From positions 1-64,000 of the forward strand of contig NZ_JAWHTE010000008.1 in assembly GCF_032586175.1 (NCBI RefSeq): a DNA stretch of 64,000 bases, written 5' to 3'. Below the pieces are notes generated by a model. It was given only the letters and a program-made list of their open reading frames with translations, was not told the origin of the DNA and did no database searches. This stretch comes from Ovoidimarina sediminis. GTDB taxonomy: Bacteria > Pseudomonadota > Alphaproteobacteria > Rhodobacterales > Rhodobacteraceae. This document shows positions 1 through 8,877 of the stretch, piece after piece; position 1 is the stretch's first letter, and each line of letters starts with the position of its first letter. The translations under genes and the position numbers were made by a program.

Positions 1-131
1 TCTATACTCACCCGAAGAGTGTTGGAACTACTTCAGGGCTGCCGGATATGTCTCAGGTTAAAGGCCGGATGCTTTAGCGGCGTGAAGGGCCAGAGATTTG
101 ATACCGCGCAATTCGCGGGCCCGGAAACGCA

Positions 132-159
132 AAGCGCCGCCCCTCGGGGAGCGGCGCTT
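132..159 (-). terminator. Probable terminator of gltA
   Basis: A perfect 9-bp inverted repeat (AAGCGCCGC / GCGGCGCTT) encloses a 10-base loop, 22 bases past the gltA stop. Read on the minus strand the stem ends in CGCTTT and is followed by GCGTTTCC, so the T-tract is weak. It fits a GC-rich intrinsic terminator. The remaining bases 1-131 hold a shorter CCGCG/CGCGG stem near 104-118 and no recognisable gene. Confidence 0.7.
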
Positions 160-180
160 CGACAATCCTGCCGGAACGTT

Positions 181-1485
181 TTACCGGTCTTCGACATCCA
201 CGTAGTCGCGCCGGTTCGCACCCACGTAAAGCTGACGCGGGCGTCCGATCTTGAGTTGCGGATCCGCGATCATCTCTTTCCACTGCGACACCCAGCCAAC
301 CGTGCGAGCAAGCGCGAAGATCGGCGTGAACATGGAGGTCGGGAAGCCCATGGCATCGAGGATGATGCCGGAATAGAAATCCACGTTCGGGTAGAGTTTC
401 TTGTCCTTGAAATAAGGATCTTCCAGCGCGATCCGCTCCAGCTCCTTGGCGACCTGCAGCGTCGGGTTGTTCTCGATCCCCAGAAGATCCAGCACCTCGT
501 CGGCCGACTGCTTCATCACCTTCGCGCGCGGGTCGAAGTTCTTATAGACCCGGTGGCCAAAGCCCATCAGGCGGAACGGATCGTTCTTGTCCTTGGCGCG
601 CGCGATGAATTCGGGGATGCGGTCGGGCGTTCCGATCTCGCGCAGCATTTCAAGACAGGCCTGGTTTGCGCCGCCATGCGCCGGGCCCCAGAGACAGGCA
701 ACGCCAGCCGCGATACAGGCAAACGGGTTCGCCCCCGAAGAGGAGGCAAGCCGCACCGTCGAGGTCGAGGCATTCTGTTCGTGATCGGCATGAAGCGTGA
801 AAATCCGGTCCATCGCGCGGCTAAGGATCGGGTTGACGACATAATCCTCTGCCGGCACCGCGAAGCACATCCTGAGGAAGTTCGACGCATAATCGAGATC
901 GTTCCGGGGATACATGAACGGCTGGCCGATCGAGTACTTGTAGGCCCAGGCCGCGATCGTCGGCATTTTCGCGATCAGGCGGATCGAGGCGACCTCGCGC
1001 TGCCAGGGATCGTGAATATCGGTCGAGTCGGGATAGAAGGCCGACATCGCGCCCACGACCCCCACCATGACAGCCATGGGGTGCGCATCCCGGCGAAAGC
1101 CGCGGAAGAAGTTCTGCATCTGCTCATGCAGCATCGTGTGCATGGTGACGCGGTTCTCGAAGTCTTCGAGCTGTTCGGCCGTCGGAAGATCGCCGTAGAG
1201 AAGGAGGTAGCAGACCTCGAGGAAATGCGATTTCTCGGCCAGCTGATCGATCGGATAACCCCGGTGCAGAAGCTCGCCCTTATCGCCGTCGATGAAGGTG
1301 ATCGTCGAGTCGCAGGACGCGGTCGACGTGAAGCCGGGATCGTAAGTAAACACGCCGCCCTGGCCATAGAGCTTTCGAATATCGATGACATCCGGGCCGG
1401 CTGTCGGCGTCAGAACCGGCAATTCAAGCTCTGTCCCATCAAAGATAAGCTTGGCCGTCTTCGTCTCCTGCTGCGTATCAGGCAT
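181..1485 (-). CDS. gltA: Citrate synthase
   Basis: Type II (hexameric, proteobacterial) citrate synthase of 434 residues, condensing acetyl-CoA with oxaloacetate at the entry of the TCA cycle in the cytoplasm. Visible family motifs are LHADHEQNAST near residue 233, GPAHGGAN near 270, the catalytic GFGHRVYKN near 310 and the PNVDFYSG region with the catalytic Asp near 365. The ATG at 1485 follows a GGAAGGA ribosome site; an in-frame extension upstream to 1593 overlaps gltX and has no family similarity. It lies 88 bases downstream of gltX on the same strand, a pairing often seen in Rhodobacterales, so it may be co-transcribed or use its own promoter in the gap. Confidence 0.97.
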   Translation of the reverse strand: MPDTQQETKTAKLIFDGTELELPVLTPTAGPDVIDIRKLYGQGGVFTYDPGFTSTASCDSTITFIDGDKGELLHRGYPIDQLAEKSHFLEVCYLLLYGDLPTAEQLEDFENRVTMHTMLHEQMQNFFRGFRRDAHPMAVMVGVVGAMSAFYPDSTDIHDPWQREVASIRLIAKMPTIAAWAYKYSIGQPFMYPRNDLDYASNFLRMCFAVPAEDYVVNPILSRAMDRIFTLHADHEQNASTSTVRLASSSGANPFACIAAGVACLWGPAHGGANQACLEMLREIGTPDRIPEFIARAKDKNDPFRLMGFGHRVYKNFDPRAKVMKQSADEVLDLLGIENNPTLQVAKELERIALEDPYFKDKKLYPNVDFYSGIILDAMGFPTSMFTPIFALARTVGWVSQWKEMIADPQLKIGRPRQLYVGANRRDYVDVEDR

Positions 1486-1573
1486 TGTCTTGCATCCTTC
1501 CTGCAGCGGCCCCTGACGAGACCGCAGAACTTCATCGTGTGGCGGCAAGAAGCCTGCCGGAGAGTGCGGCCGG

Positions 1574-2992
1574 TTAGCCCCGGCTCGCGTCATTCAGCCG
1601 GGCGACGGTTTCGTCTTGTCCCAGCACCAGCATCATATCATAGACGCTGGGGGTTACGCTGCGTCCTGCAAGCGCGGCACGCATCGGCCCGGCAAGTTTT
1701 CCGAACTTCAGCCCCTGTGCCTCTGCGAATTCCGTCAGGATAGCTTCCAGCGAAGCCCGGGTCCAACTAGCATTTTGCAGGTGCGGCGTCAATTCTGACA
1801 GTATACCACGGGATACATTGTCAAGTTGGGAGGACGCTTTCTCATCGGGCCGCACCGGGCGCTCGATCATAGTAAAGTGCGCTTTATCAATAAGTTCCTC
1901 GAAGGTACGGGCCCGATCCGTGAGGCAAAAGAGCGCGGATTTCAACGCCGCCTTTGTGGCATCGGACAGGGACGGTCTTTTTGCAGCTGCAAAATAACTT
2001 TCTACACCTGCGATCACATCTTCGTCGCCCATCGCCGCGATATGCTGCCCCGACAGGTGATCGAGCTTCTTGCGGTCCATCCGCGCGGGCGATTTCTTGA
2101 TTCCGGTAATGTCGAACCATTCAAGCGCCTGCGCATCGGTGAAGAATTCGTCATCCCCATGGCTCCAGCCAAGCCGGGCGAGGTAGTTGCGCATCGCCGC
2201 CGCCGGATAGCCCATCGCGGCCCATTCCATGACGCCCAGCGCGCCGTGTCGTTTCGACAGCTTCTTGCCGTCCTCGCCGTGGATCAGCGGGATATGCGCC
2301 CAGACCGGCACCTCCCATCCCATCGCCTCGTACACCAGCATCTGGCGGGCGGCGTTGTTCAGGTGGTCGTCGCCCCGGATCACATGGGTCACGCCCATGT
2401 CGTGATCGTCGACGACAACGGCCAGCATGTAGGTCGGCGTGCCGTCCGACCGAAGGACGATCATGTCGTCGAGCTGGTCGTTCCGGATTGTCACGTCGCC
2501 CTGCACAACGTCGTGAATGACCGTCTCGCCCTCGCGCGGCGCCTTCACCCGGATCGCGAAGGGCGCGTCGGGGTGGGTCGCCGGATCCGCATCGCGCCAG
2601 GGCGAACGGAAGAGCGTCGATCGCCCCTCTGCGCGCGCGGCTTCCCGGAACGCCTCGATCTCCTGCTGCGTGGAAAAGCATTTGTAGGCCGCCCCGCGCG
2701 CCAGCATCTCCTGCGCCACCTCGGCATGGCGGCCCGCCTGTTCGAACTGGCTGACGGCCTCGCCATCCCAGTCGAGGCCTAGCCAGCGCATGCCATCCAG
2801 GATCGCCTCTGTCGCTTCGGGCGTGGATCGGGCGCGGTCGGTATCCTCGATCCGCAGCAGGAACCGCCCGCCCCGGCCCCGGGCATAAAGCCAGTTGAAC
2901 AGCGCCGTGCGCGCCGTGCCGATATGCATGTACCCGGTGGGCGAGGGCGCGATGCGGGTGACGACCGGACGGTCCGTTGAAGTTTCAGGCAT
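1574..2992 (-). CDS. gltX: Glutamate--tRNA ligase
   Basis: Class I aminoacyl-tRNA synthetase, 472 residues, charging tRNA-Glu. The N-terminal Rossmann fold carries PSPTGYMHIGTA (HIGH-type signature) within the first 30 residues, and KLSKRHG (KMSKS-type) lies near residue 240; the C-terminal third is the anticodon-binding domain. The chosen ATG follows an AGGGG ribosome site. An earlier in-frame start at 3022 would add ten residues without family support. It is divergent from comEC, whose likely start is 84 bases away, so both promoters must lie within or near the 2993-3075 gap. Confidence 0.96.
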   Translation of the reverse strand: MPETSTDRPVVTRIAPSPTGYMHIGTARTALFNWLYARGRGGRFLLRIEDTDRARSTPEATEAILDGMRWLGLDWDGEAVSQFEQAGRHAEVAQEMLARGAAYKCFSTQQEIEAFREAARAEGRSTLFRSPWRDADPATHPDAPFAIRVKAPREGETVIHDVVQGDVTIRNDQLDDMIVLRSDGTPTYMLAVVVDDHDMGVTHVIRGDDHLNNAARQMLVYEAMGWEVPVWAHIPLIHGEDGKKLSKRHGALGVMEWAAMGYPAAAMRNYLARLGWSHGDDEFFTDAQALEWFDITGIKKSPARMDRKKLDHLSGQHIAAMGDEDVIAGVESYFAAAKRPSLSDATKAALKSALFCLTDRARTFEELIDKAHFTMIERPVRPDEKASSQLDNVSRGILSELTPHLQNASWTRASLEAILTEFAEAQGLKFGKLAGPMRAALAGRSVTPSVYDMMLVLGQDETVARLNDASRG

Positions 2993-3075
2993 GTGTGCCC
3001 CTGTTAACGTTTTGGAAACCATCGGAGGGAAAGCTCGGTCCCGTCACTACAGGACTGGCGCGGGAGAAAACAAGG

Positions 3076-5133
3076 GTGCTGACCGCCGGCCGCCTGACCC
3101 GCATGCTGGACGGGCAGCGCGGATCGCTCATTCTCTGGACCCCGGTGTTCTACGGCACCGGGATCGCCGCCTATCTGGGTCTCGCACGAGAGCCGGGAGC
3201 AGTCTTCTGGGCGTCAGCCGCAACGCTGGCAACTGCGTTTCTCTGGCGGCTCAGGCGAAAGGGGCTCGAGGCACCGCTGGCCATCGCTGGGCTTTGCCTT
3301 CTTCTGAGGGCGGCCATCGCGGCGGGCCGCACCCACAGCATCGCCGAACCTGTGCTTTCATTCAGATACTACGGGCCGATCCAGGGGCGGATCGTCGATA
3401 TCGACCGCTCGGGATCCGACAAGATCCGCCTGACGCTGGATCGGGTGGTGCTGGAACGGGTGCCGGACGCCCGTACGCCCGCGCGCATTCGCATTTCGCT
3501 TCACGGGGACCAGGGCTTCGTTACCCCTGAACCCGGCCTCACGGTCATTCTGACCGGCCACCTCGCCCCGCCCGGCGGGCCGGTGGAGCCAGGCGGTTTC
3601 GATTTCCGCCGACAGGCCTGGTTCAAGCGGATCGGGGCTGTGGGATATACGCGCACGCCCGTCCTCGCCCTCTGGCCGGCGGAAGAGGGGCATACGGGCC
3701 TTCTTCTCTTCCGCCTGCGCAACACCATCGCGGGGGCGGTGCGCGCAACGCTTCCAGGCACCACGGGCGCTTTCGCGGCGGCTGTGATCACCGGCGACAG
3801 ATCGGGGCTCGACCAGCCCACGCTCGAGGCGATGCGCTTGTCGAACCTCGCCCATCTCCTCGCGATCTCGGGGCTGCACATGGGGATGCTGACGGGCTTC
3901 GTCTTCGCGCTCGTGCGCTATGGCCTTGCCCTTGTGCCCTGGGCGGCCCTGCGTTGGCCGCTTCACAAGATCGGGGCCGTCTCGGCTCTTGCGGCAGGCA
4001 CAGTCTACCTTGGCCTTTCGGGCGGCAATGTCGCCACCGAGCGTGCCTATATCATGGTGGCGGTGATGTTCGCCGCGGTGCTTTTCGACCGGCGGGCGCT
4101 GACGCTCCGCTCCGTTGCGCTGGCCGCGCTGATCGTTCTGACGCTGCGGCCAGAGGCGATCCTCGGCCCCGGATTCCAGATGTCCTTCGCCGCCACCACC
4201 GCGCTCGTCGCGGCCTTCGGGGCGCTGCGGAACTCGGGCTTCTGGCGTCTGCACCCGGTGCTGCGATGGGTGGGGGCCCTTGCGCTGTCTTCGCTTGTCG
4301 CCGGCCTCGCCACCGCACCGATCGCGGCCGCGCATTTCAACCGTGTTCCCCATTTCGGCCTGATCGCCAACCTCCTGGCCGTGCCTGCGATGGGCGCGGT
4401 CGTCGTGCCCGGTGCGGTGGCCGCCGCGCTGCTCGCACCGCTTGGGCTTGGAGAGGTCGGGCTGAGGATCATGGCGCTGGGCATCGACTGGATCCTCGCC
4501 GTCGCACACCATGTCGCAAGCCTTGATGGCACAGTCAGCCACGTGGCCACCCCCGCCCCCGCCATCCTTCCGCTTCTGACGCTGGGGGCGCTGTTTACGG
4601 TTCTCTGGACAACGCGCCTCCGATGGGCCGGGATCCTGCCTGCCATGGCGGCCCTCGCCCTCTGGGCCATGACAGAGCGCCCGGGGCTTCTGATCGCGGC
4701 CGATGGCGGGCTGATCGGGCTTCTCGCCGAAGAGGGCCGCAGCCTCAGCAAGCCGCGGGGCGGCGGGTTCGCCGCGGAAACCTGGCTCGAAAACGACGGC
4801 GACGGCGCGACCCAGGGGGTCGCCGCCGCCCGTTCGGGGCTGATGATCGACAAGGGACATGCGGTGGGGCGGATCGGCCCCTTTGACATCCACCACCTTT
4901 GGGGCCGTGGCGCGGAAGAAGCAGGCCGCGCGGCCTGTGCCAGGAACGCCATCCTCGTCACCTCGGCGCCGATCGCGCCCCTGGCCGGTCCCTGCCGGGT
5001 GATCGACCCGGCAGTTCTGGCGGAAACCGGGGCGCTTGCCCTTTACCTCAGGAAAGAGACCCTCATCGATGTGCCCACCTACCGCCCCGGCGCGCACCGT
5101 CCCTGGGCGCCACGCCCCGTCAGCCGTCCGTGA
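3076..5133 (+). CDS. comEC: ComEC/Rec2 family DNA-uptake membrane protein
   Basis: Polytopic inner-membrane protein of about 685 residues. In competent bacteria this family forms the channel that carries single-stranded transforming DNA across the inner membrane. An N-terminal OB-like DUF4131 region precedes the Competence domain, which has the LLAISGLHMGM signature near residue 265 followed by several hydrophobic helices. The C-terminal part (from about 540) keeps only a short soluble stretch and lacks a metallo-beta-lactamase HxHxDH motif, as in many alphaproteobacterial ComEC proteins. The GTG at 3076 follows GGGAG at good spacing; longer starts from 2977 run into gltX. The 3' end overlaps the opposing aminotransferase gene by 14 bases. 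Confidence 0.9.
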   Translation: MLTAGRLTRMLDGQRGSLILWTPVFYGTGIAAYLGLAREPGAVFWASAATLATAFLWRLRRKGLEAPLAIAGLCLLLRAAIAAGRTHSIAEPVLSFRYYGPIQGRIVDIDRSGSDKIRLTLDRVVLERVPDARTPARIRISLHGDQGFVTPEPGLTVILTGHLAPPGGPVEPGGFDFRRQAWFKRIGAVGYTRTPVLALWPAEEGHTGLLLFRLRNTIAGAVRATLPGTTGAFAAAVITGDRSGLDQPTLEAMRLSNLAHLLAISGLHMGMLTGFVFALVRYGLALVPWAALRWPLHKIGAVSALAAGTVYLGLSGGNVATERAYIMVAVMFAAVLFDRRALTLRSVALAALIVLTLRPEAILGPGFQMSFAATTALVAAFGALRNSGFWRLHPVLRWVGALALSSLVAGLATAPIAAAHFNRVPHFGLIANLLAVPAMGAVVVPGAVAAALLAPLGLGEVGLRIMALGIDWILAVAHHVASLDGTVSHVATPAPAILPLLTLGALFTVLWTTRLRWAGILPAMAALALWAMTERPGLLIAADGGLIGLLAEEGRSLSKPRGGGFAAETWLENDGDGATQGVAAARSGLMIDKGHAVGRIGPFDIHHLWGRGAEEAGRAACARNAILVTSAPIAPLAGPCRVIDPAVLAETGALALYLRKETLIDVPTYRPGAHRPWAPRPVSRP

Positions 5134-6328
5134 GACCTTCGCAGAACCGTTTGATCCGGGCGCAGGCCTCGGTCAGTTCCGCCTCTGAGGTGGCATAGCT
5201 CACGCGGAAATGCGGGCTGAGCCCGAAGGCCGCCCCGAAGACGACCGCAACGCCTGTTTCCTCGAGAAGCGCGGTGACGAACGCCTCGTCATCCACAATC
5301 CGCGTGCCGGAGGCAGAGACTTTTCCGATGCACCCTGCGATCGACGGATAGACGTAGAACGCGCCTTCCGGCACCGGGCAGGTGATCCCCGGACAGGCGT
5401 TCAGCCCCGCAACGACAAGATCCCGCCGCGTCTGGAAGAGCCGCGCGTTCGGGGCAAGGAAATCCTGCGGCCCGTTCAGCGCCTCGACCGCCGCCCACTG
5501 GCTGACCGAACAGGGGTTCGAGGTGGTCTGCGACTGCACCTTCCGCATCGCCGCGATCAGGGGTTCGGGCCCGCCGGCATAGCCGATCCGCCAGCCCGTC
5601 ATGGCATAGGCCTTCGACACGCCGTTGAGCGTCAGTGTCCGGTCATAAAGCCCGGGCTCCACCTCTGCAGGGGTAGCGAAGGTGAAACCTTCGAAGGCTA
5701 TATGCTCGTACATGTCGTCGGTCAGCACCCAGACCTGCGGGTGCCGCATCAGAACGTCGGTCAGCGCCTTCAGCTCGTCGCGCCGGTAGCCCGCGCCGGT
5801 CGGGTTCGACGGCGAGTTGAAAATCAGCCACTTCGTCTTCGGTGTGATCGCCGCCTCGAGCGCCTCGGGCGACATCTTGAACCCGCTTTCAAGCGTGGTC
5901 TCGATCACCACCGGCGTGCCCCCCGCCATCAGCACCATATCGGGGTAGCTGACCCAGTAGGGTGCGGGGATCAGCACCTCGTCACCGGGGTTCAGCGTCG
6001 CCAGAAGCGCGTTCCAGATCGCCTGTTTCCCGCCAGAGGAGATGGTGATCTGCGACAGGGTGTAATCGAGGTTGTTTTCGCGCAGGAATTTCGCCCGCAC
6101 CGCCTCTTTCAGCTCCGGAATTCCGTCGACGTTGGTATAGCGCGTCTTGCCCTCGTCGATCGCGTGCTTGCCGGCCTCGCGAATGTTTTCGGGCGTCGGA
6201 AAGTCCGGCTCCCCGGCGCCGAGCCCGATCACGTCACGGCCCGCCCGCTTGAGCTCATCGGCCTTCGCCGTCACCGCCATTGTGGGGGATGGTTTCACCC
6301 TCTGGAGTGTCGCGGATTGCAAGCTCAT
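5120..6328 (-). CDS. Pyridoxal-phosphate aspartate aminotransferase (class I, subgroup Ib type)
   Basis: A 402-residue fold-type I aminotransferase that most likely moves the amino group between aspartate and 2-oxoglutarate. Signatures: GLGAGEPDFPTPENI near the N terminus, NSPSNPTGAGY near residue 175, and the PLP-lysine motif NGVSKAYAMTGWRIGY near residue 235, with a C-terminal substrate-binding FRVSYA. The ATG at 6328 follows CCGGAGACG, a good ribosome site; the in-frame extension to 6376 is not family-like. Related rhizobial and Rhodobacter enzymes are annotated aatA/aspC and some also act on prephenate, so the exact substrate range is inferred. It converges on comEC with a 14-base overlap. 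Confidence 0.92.
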   Translation of the reverse strand: MSLQSATLQRVKPSPTMAVTAKADELKRAGRDVIGLGAGEPDFPTPENIREAGKHAIDEGKTRYTNVDGIPELKEAVRAKFLRENNLDYTLSQITISSGGKQAIWNALLATLNPGDEVLIPAPYWVSYPDMVLMAGGTPVVIETTLESGFKMSPEALEAAITPKTKWLIFNSPSNPTGAGYRRDELKALTDVLMRHPQVWVLTDDMYEHIAFEGFTFATPAEVEPGLYDRTLTLNGVSKAYAMTGWRIGYAGGPEPLIAAMRKVQSQTTSNPCSVSQWAAVEALNGPQDFLAPNARLFQTRRDLVVAGLNACPGITCPVPEGAFYVYPSIAGCIGKVSASGTRIVDDEAFVTALLEETGVAVVFGAAFGLSPHFRVSYATSEAELTEACARIKRFCEGLTDG

Positions 6329-6411
6329 GGTCGTCTCCGGTTGAGCGTTCACGAAAGCGACCCATATTGTCGGCAAGGCTTCCCTTCAACCCGTAACCGC
6401 AGGTGCCCCCA

Positions 6412-6804
6412 ATGGACGATGCTCTCGACAACGACTGGTATTCCGAAGACATGGCAACATTCGGCGATCGTGTCGCAGCCGCGCGCGAGGCTCTCGGCAT
6501 GACGGACGAAGAACTGGCGCGCCGGCTGGGTGTTCGCCTGAAGACCGTTCAGGGCTGGGAACAGGACACCGCCGAACCGCGGGCCAACAAGCTTCAGCTT
6601 CTTGCCGGCGTGCTAAACGTGAGCATCCGCTGGCTTCTCACCGGGGAGGGCGAGGGCATCGACGCCCCCGATCCGACCCATGAGGAAGATCTGGCCGCCC
6701 TTCTGGCCGAGATGCGCAAGCTTCGGGTCGACATGGCGCAAAGCGCCGAACGGCTCGGCCGGCTCGAGAAGCGTCTGAAATCGGCGATGCGCCGCGCGGC
6801 ATGA
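6412..6804 (+). CDS. Xre-family helix-turn-helix regulator
   Basis: A 130-residue DNA-binding protein. Residues about 15-75 form a Cro/CI helix-turn-helix (FGDRVAAAREALGMTDEEL, then RLKTVQGWEQ and NVSIRWLLTGEGEG, the usual end of Xre domains). Residues about 85-128 are an Arg/Glu/Leu-rich helix that may be a short coiled coil for dimerisation. ATG at 6412 has AGGTG upstream; a GTG three codons earlier is possible. Its stop overlaps the sdhE start as ATGA, so the two are probably translationally coupled. The target is unknown; regulation of its own operon is the simplest guess. Confidence 0.85.
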   Translation: MDDALDNDWYSEDMATFGDRVAAAREALGMTDEELARRLGVRLKTVQGWEQDTAEPRANKLQLLAGVLNVSIRWLLTGEGEGIDAPDPTHEEDLAALLAEMRKLRVDMAQSAERLGRLEKRLKSAMRRAA

Positions 6805-7067
6805 CGGAGGCGGCCGAAACCCGTCTCAAGCGGCTCAAGATCCGCTCCTGGCGCCGTGGCACGAAGGAGATGGATCTGATTCTGGGCAAATGGTCGGATC
6901 GGAACCTGCCCGAGATGGATGAAACGACGCTCGACGCTTACGAAGCGCTGCTCGATGAGAACGACCAAGATCTCTATCTCTGGGTTTCCGGCCAGGCCGT
7001 GCCGCCCGAACACCTCGCGCCCCTGATCTCGCGCATCGCCCGCGAGACCGTAAATCATCCAAATTAA
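6801..7067 (+). CDS. sdhE: FAD assembly factor SdhE
   Basis: Small (88 residues) YgfY/Sdh5 protein that helps attach FAD covalently to the succinate dehydrogenase flavoprotein SdhA (and fumarate reductase). The diagnostic RSWRRGTKEMDLILG block near residues 14-28 contains the conserved RGxxExD surface that contacts the flavoprotein; FEALL-like and DLYLWVSGQ segments follow as in the five-helix family fold. Length is normal. The start overlaps the stop of the Xre gene by four bases (ATGA), and no separate ribosome site is needed. The sdh genes themselves are not in this window. Confidence 0.93.
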   Translation: MTEAAETRLKRLKIRSWRRGTKEMDLILGKWSDRNLPEMDETTLDAYEALLDENDQDLYLWVSGQAVPPEHLAPLISRIARETVNHPN

Positions 7068-7128
7068 AGGATAATTCGCGATTTCCGGCCAAGACATGCC
7101 CGTATGGGTAAGACGGCCGGAGACGACC

Positions 7129-7626
7129 ATGAGTATGATTGAACCGATCCTCGAGGGGGAGACGGGCGGGCTTGCATCCGAATACCTCGAAACCCTAGCC
7201 CTCGTGGAGCGGCTGCACCGCCTTCTCCTCGACGTCATCAAGGACGAGTTCGAACGGATCGGCATCCTGGAAATCAACGCCGTGCAGGCGCTTCTTCTGT
7301 TCAATGTGGGCGAGAACGAGGTGACAGCTGGCGAGCTGAAGAGCCGCGGCTATTACCAGGGCTCGAACGTCTCCTACAACCTCAAGAAACTGGTGGAGGC
7401 GGGATACATGCACCACCAGCGCTGTGATATCGATCGCCGTTCCGTGCGGGTTCGCCTGACCGAAAAGGGGCAGGACGTGCGTGACGTGGTTGCCGGCCTG
7501 TTCGACCGTCACGTCAACGGCATGGCCGGGCGCAGTGGCTTCGGCCCCGCCGGCCTGAACGAAACCAATGCCTGCCTGGCCCGGCTGGAACGGTTCTGGA
7601 CGGATCAGATCCGGTACATCTACTGA
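7129..7626 (+). CDS. MarR-like winged-helix transcriptional regulator
   Basis: A 165-residue regulator with a winged helix-turn-helix near residues 50-120 (MarR-like layout: GELKSRGYYQGSNVSYN, then KKLVEAGYMHHQ and wing DRRSVRVRLTEKGQ). It resembles the alphaproteobacterial LdtR/PetP-like group, which binds DNA as a dimer, but no ligand or target can be read from the sequence. ATG at 7129 follows a CCGGAG ribosome site; the earlier in-frame ATG at 7096 has none. The gap of about 60 bases after sdhE contains AT-rich sequence (7058-7085) that could hold its promoter. Confidence 0.85.
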   Translation: MSMIEPILEGETGGLASEYLETLALVERLHRLLLDVIKDEFERIGILEINAVQALLLFNVGENEVTAGELKSRGYYQGSNVSYNLKKLVEAGYMHHQRCDIDRRSVRVRLTEKGQDVRDVVAGLFDRHVNGMAGRSGFGPAGLNETNACLARLERFWTDQIRYIY

Positions 7627-7706
7627 GGCCGCTTGGCGTGCTGCCCCCCCCGGGGCCGCAGTGCCACCGTTGCCTTGCCTGCGGCCTCGCCCAAAGCGTT
7701 TCGGGC

Positions 7707-7732
7707 ATGAGACGCCCCGCCAGGCGCCTCAT
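7707..7732. terminator. Stem-loop after the MarR-like gene
   Basis: ATGAGACGCC pairs with GGCGCCTCAT across a six-base loop (10-bp stem, one mismatch). No T-tract follows on either strand, so this is either a factor-dependent terminator or a structured untranslated element. The rest of 7627-7801 shows no gene; the stretch before the GFA gene (TAGAGT near 7762) may be its -10 region. Confidence 0.35.
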
Positions 7733-7801
7733 CCGATTTACGGTGCACCTCCTCGTTCCGTGCTAGAGTGGTTGCTCAAACCAAAAAGAACGAGGGACAA
7801 A

Positions 7802-8230
7802 ATGACCGATACACACAAGGGCCAGTGTTTCTGCGGTGCCGTGGAGATCGAGGTTACCGGCGAACCGGCCGGGATGGGATACTGCCATTGCGAAAGCTGC
7901 AGATCCTGGTCGGCCGGCCCGGTAAACGCCTTCACGCTCTGGAACCCCACCAGCGTCCGGATCGTGAAAGGTGAGGAACACGTCCGGCAATTCAACAAGA
8001 CCGCGAACAGCGACCGGAAATGGTGCGACAAGTGCGGCGGGCACCTTATGGCAGGGCATCCCGGCCTTGGCCTTACGGATGTCTACGCGGCCGTCATCCC
8101 CAGCGTGACCTTCACTCCGGGTATCCACGTGAACTACGCGGAAACCGTGCTTCGGATGAAGGATGGGCTGCCCAAGATGAAGGATTTCCCGTCGGAATTC
8201 GGCGGATCGGGAGAGACCGTTCCCGAATAG
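7802..8230 (+). CDS. GFA/CENP-V family zinc-binding protein
   Basis: A 142-residue protein of the glutathione-dependent formaldehyde-activating (GFA) fold. The zinc ligands are visible: CFCGAVEIEV near the N terminus, YCHCESCRSW near residue 30 and WCDKCGGHL near residue 82. The founding enzyme, S-(hydroxymethyl)glutathione synthase, is debated, and most small family members have no proven reaction, so the substrate is left open. ATG at 7802 follows GAGGGACAAA, a strong ribosome site; the open frame extends much further upstream without similarity. It stands alone, 175 bases after the MarR-like gene. Confidence 0.88.
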   Translation: MTDTHKGQCFCGAVEIEVTGEPAGMGYCHCESCRSWSAGPVNAFTLWNPTSVRIVKGEEHVRQFNKTANSDRKWCDKCGGHLMAGHPGLGLTDVYAAVIPSVTFTPGIHVNYAETVLRMKDGLPKMKDFPSEFGGSGETVPE

Positions 8231-8294
8231 CCGGCCATAGGATCGGGGGCCAGGCCTTCCGCGTGGAGGCCCGGCCCTGCGCCGCAACGGGCCC

Positions 8295-8873
8295 CTAGCG
8301 CCGGAACGGCGTTGGCCTCAGCCCCGCATCGAGGCTGTCAACCACATCAGCGATCCGCCTGGCCCGCGTCGCATCCGTTCTTGCCGTCTTGATCCACTCA
8401 AGCGCCCCGCGCTTCACCGATCGCGGCCATGCCTCCCAGCCCGCCACGCGCGGCCCCAGCGCAGCGTCGAGATCGGCCGGACGCTCCAGCCGCTCCACAT
8501 CGTCGAGAAACGCCCACATCCCGTTCTCCCGCGCTGCCGCCACCAGCGCCTCGCCCGCAGGCGTCATCCGGCCAGCCGCGCGCGCCGCCTCGATCTTTTC
8601 CTTGTTCGCCCGGGACCACGCCGATTTCGGGTTGCGCGGCGCGATCAGCACGCTGGTACGATCCCCGTCCACACCCCGTGTCTGGCTGTCGATCCAGCCC
8701 CAGCACAGAAGCTCTTCGATCATCTCGCCATAGTCGAGATAGTGATCGGTATGCTTCTTGTAGGTCACGAGCCAGACCGAGGAGGCGGTCGCGTGATGCG
8801 CGGCAAGCCAGGCGCGAAGCTCGGCCCGCCCCCGCACTTCCACCCGCTCTGCGCCCTCCGCCGCCCGCGCCAT
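8295..8873 (-). CDS. YdeI/OmpD-associated family protein
   Basis: A 192-residue protein of the YdhG/YdeI family. Visible hallmarks are SVWLVTYKKHT near residue 33, the IEELLCWGWIDSQTRGVD block near 52-69, and the WSRANKEKIEAARAAGRM stretch near 85-102. Some homologues are described as bacteriocin-protection proteins or OmpD-associated; the biochemical role is not known. It begins four bases after the stop of the upstream signal-peptide protein on the same strand, so the pair is probably one transcript. Confidence 0.85.
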   Translation of the reverse strand: MARAAEGAERVEVRGRAELRAWLAAHHATASSVWLVTYKKHTDHYLDYGEMIEELLCWGWIDSQTRGVDGDRTSVLIAPRNPKSAWSRANKEKIEAARAAGRMTPAGEALVAAARENGMWAFLDDVERLERPADLDAALGPRVAGWEAWPRSVKRGALEWIKTARTDATRARRIADVVDSLDAGLRPTPFRR

Positions 8874-8877
8874 GGCC

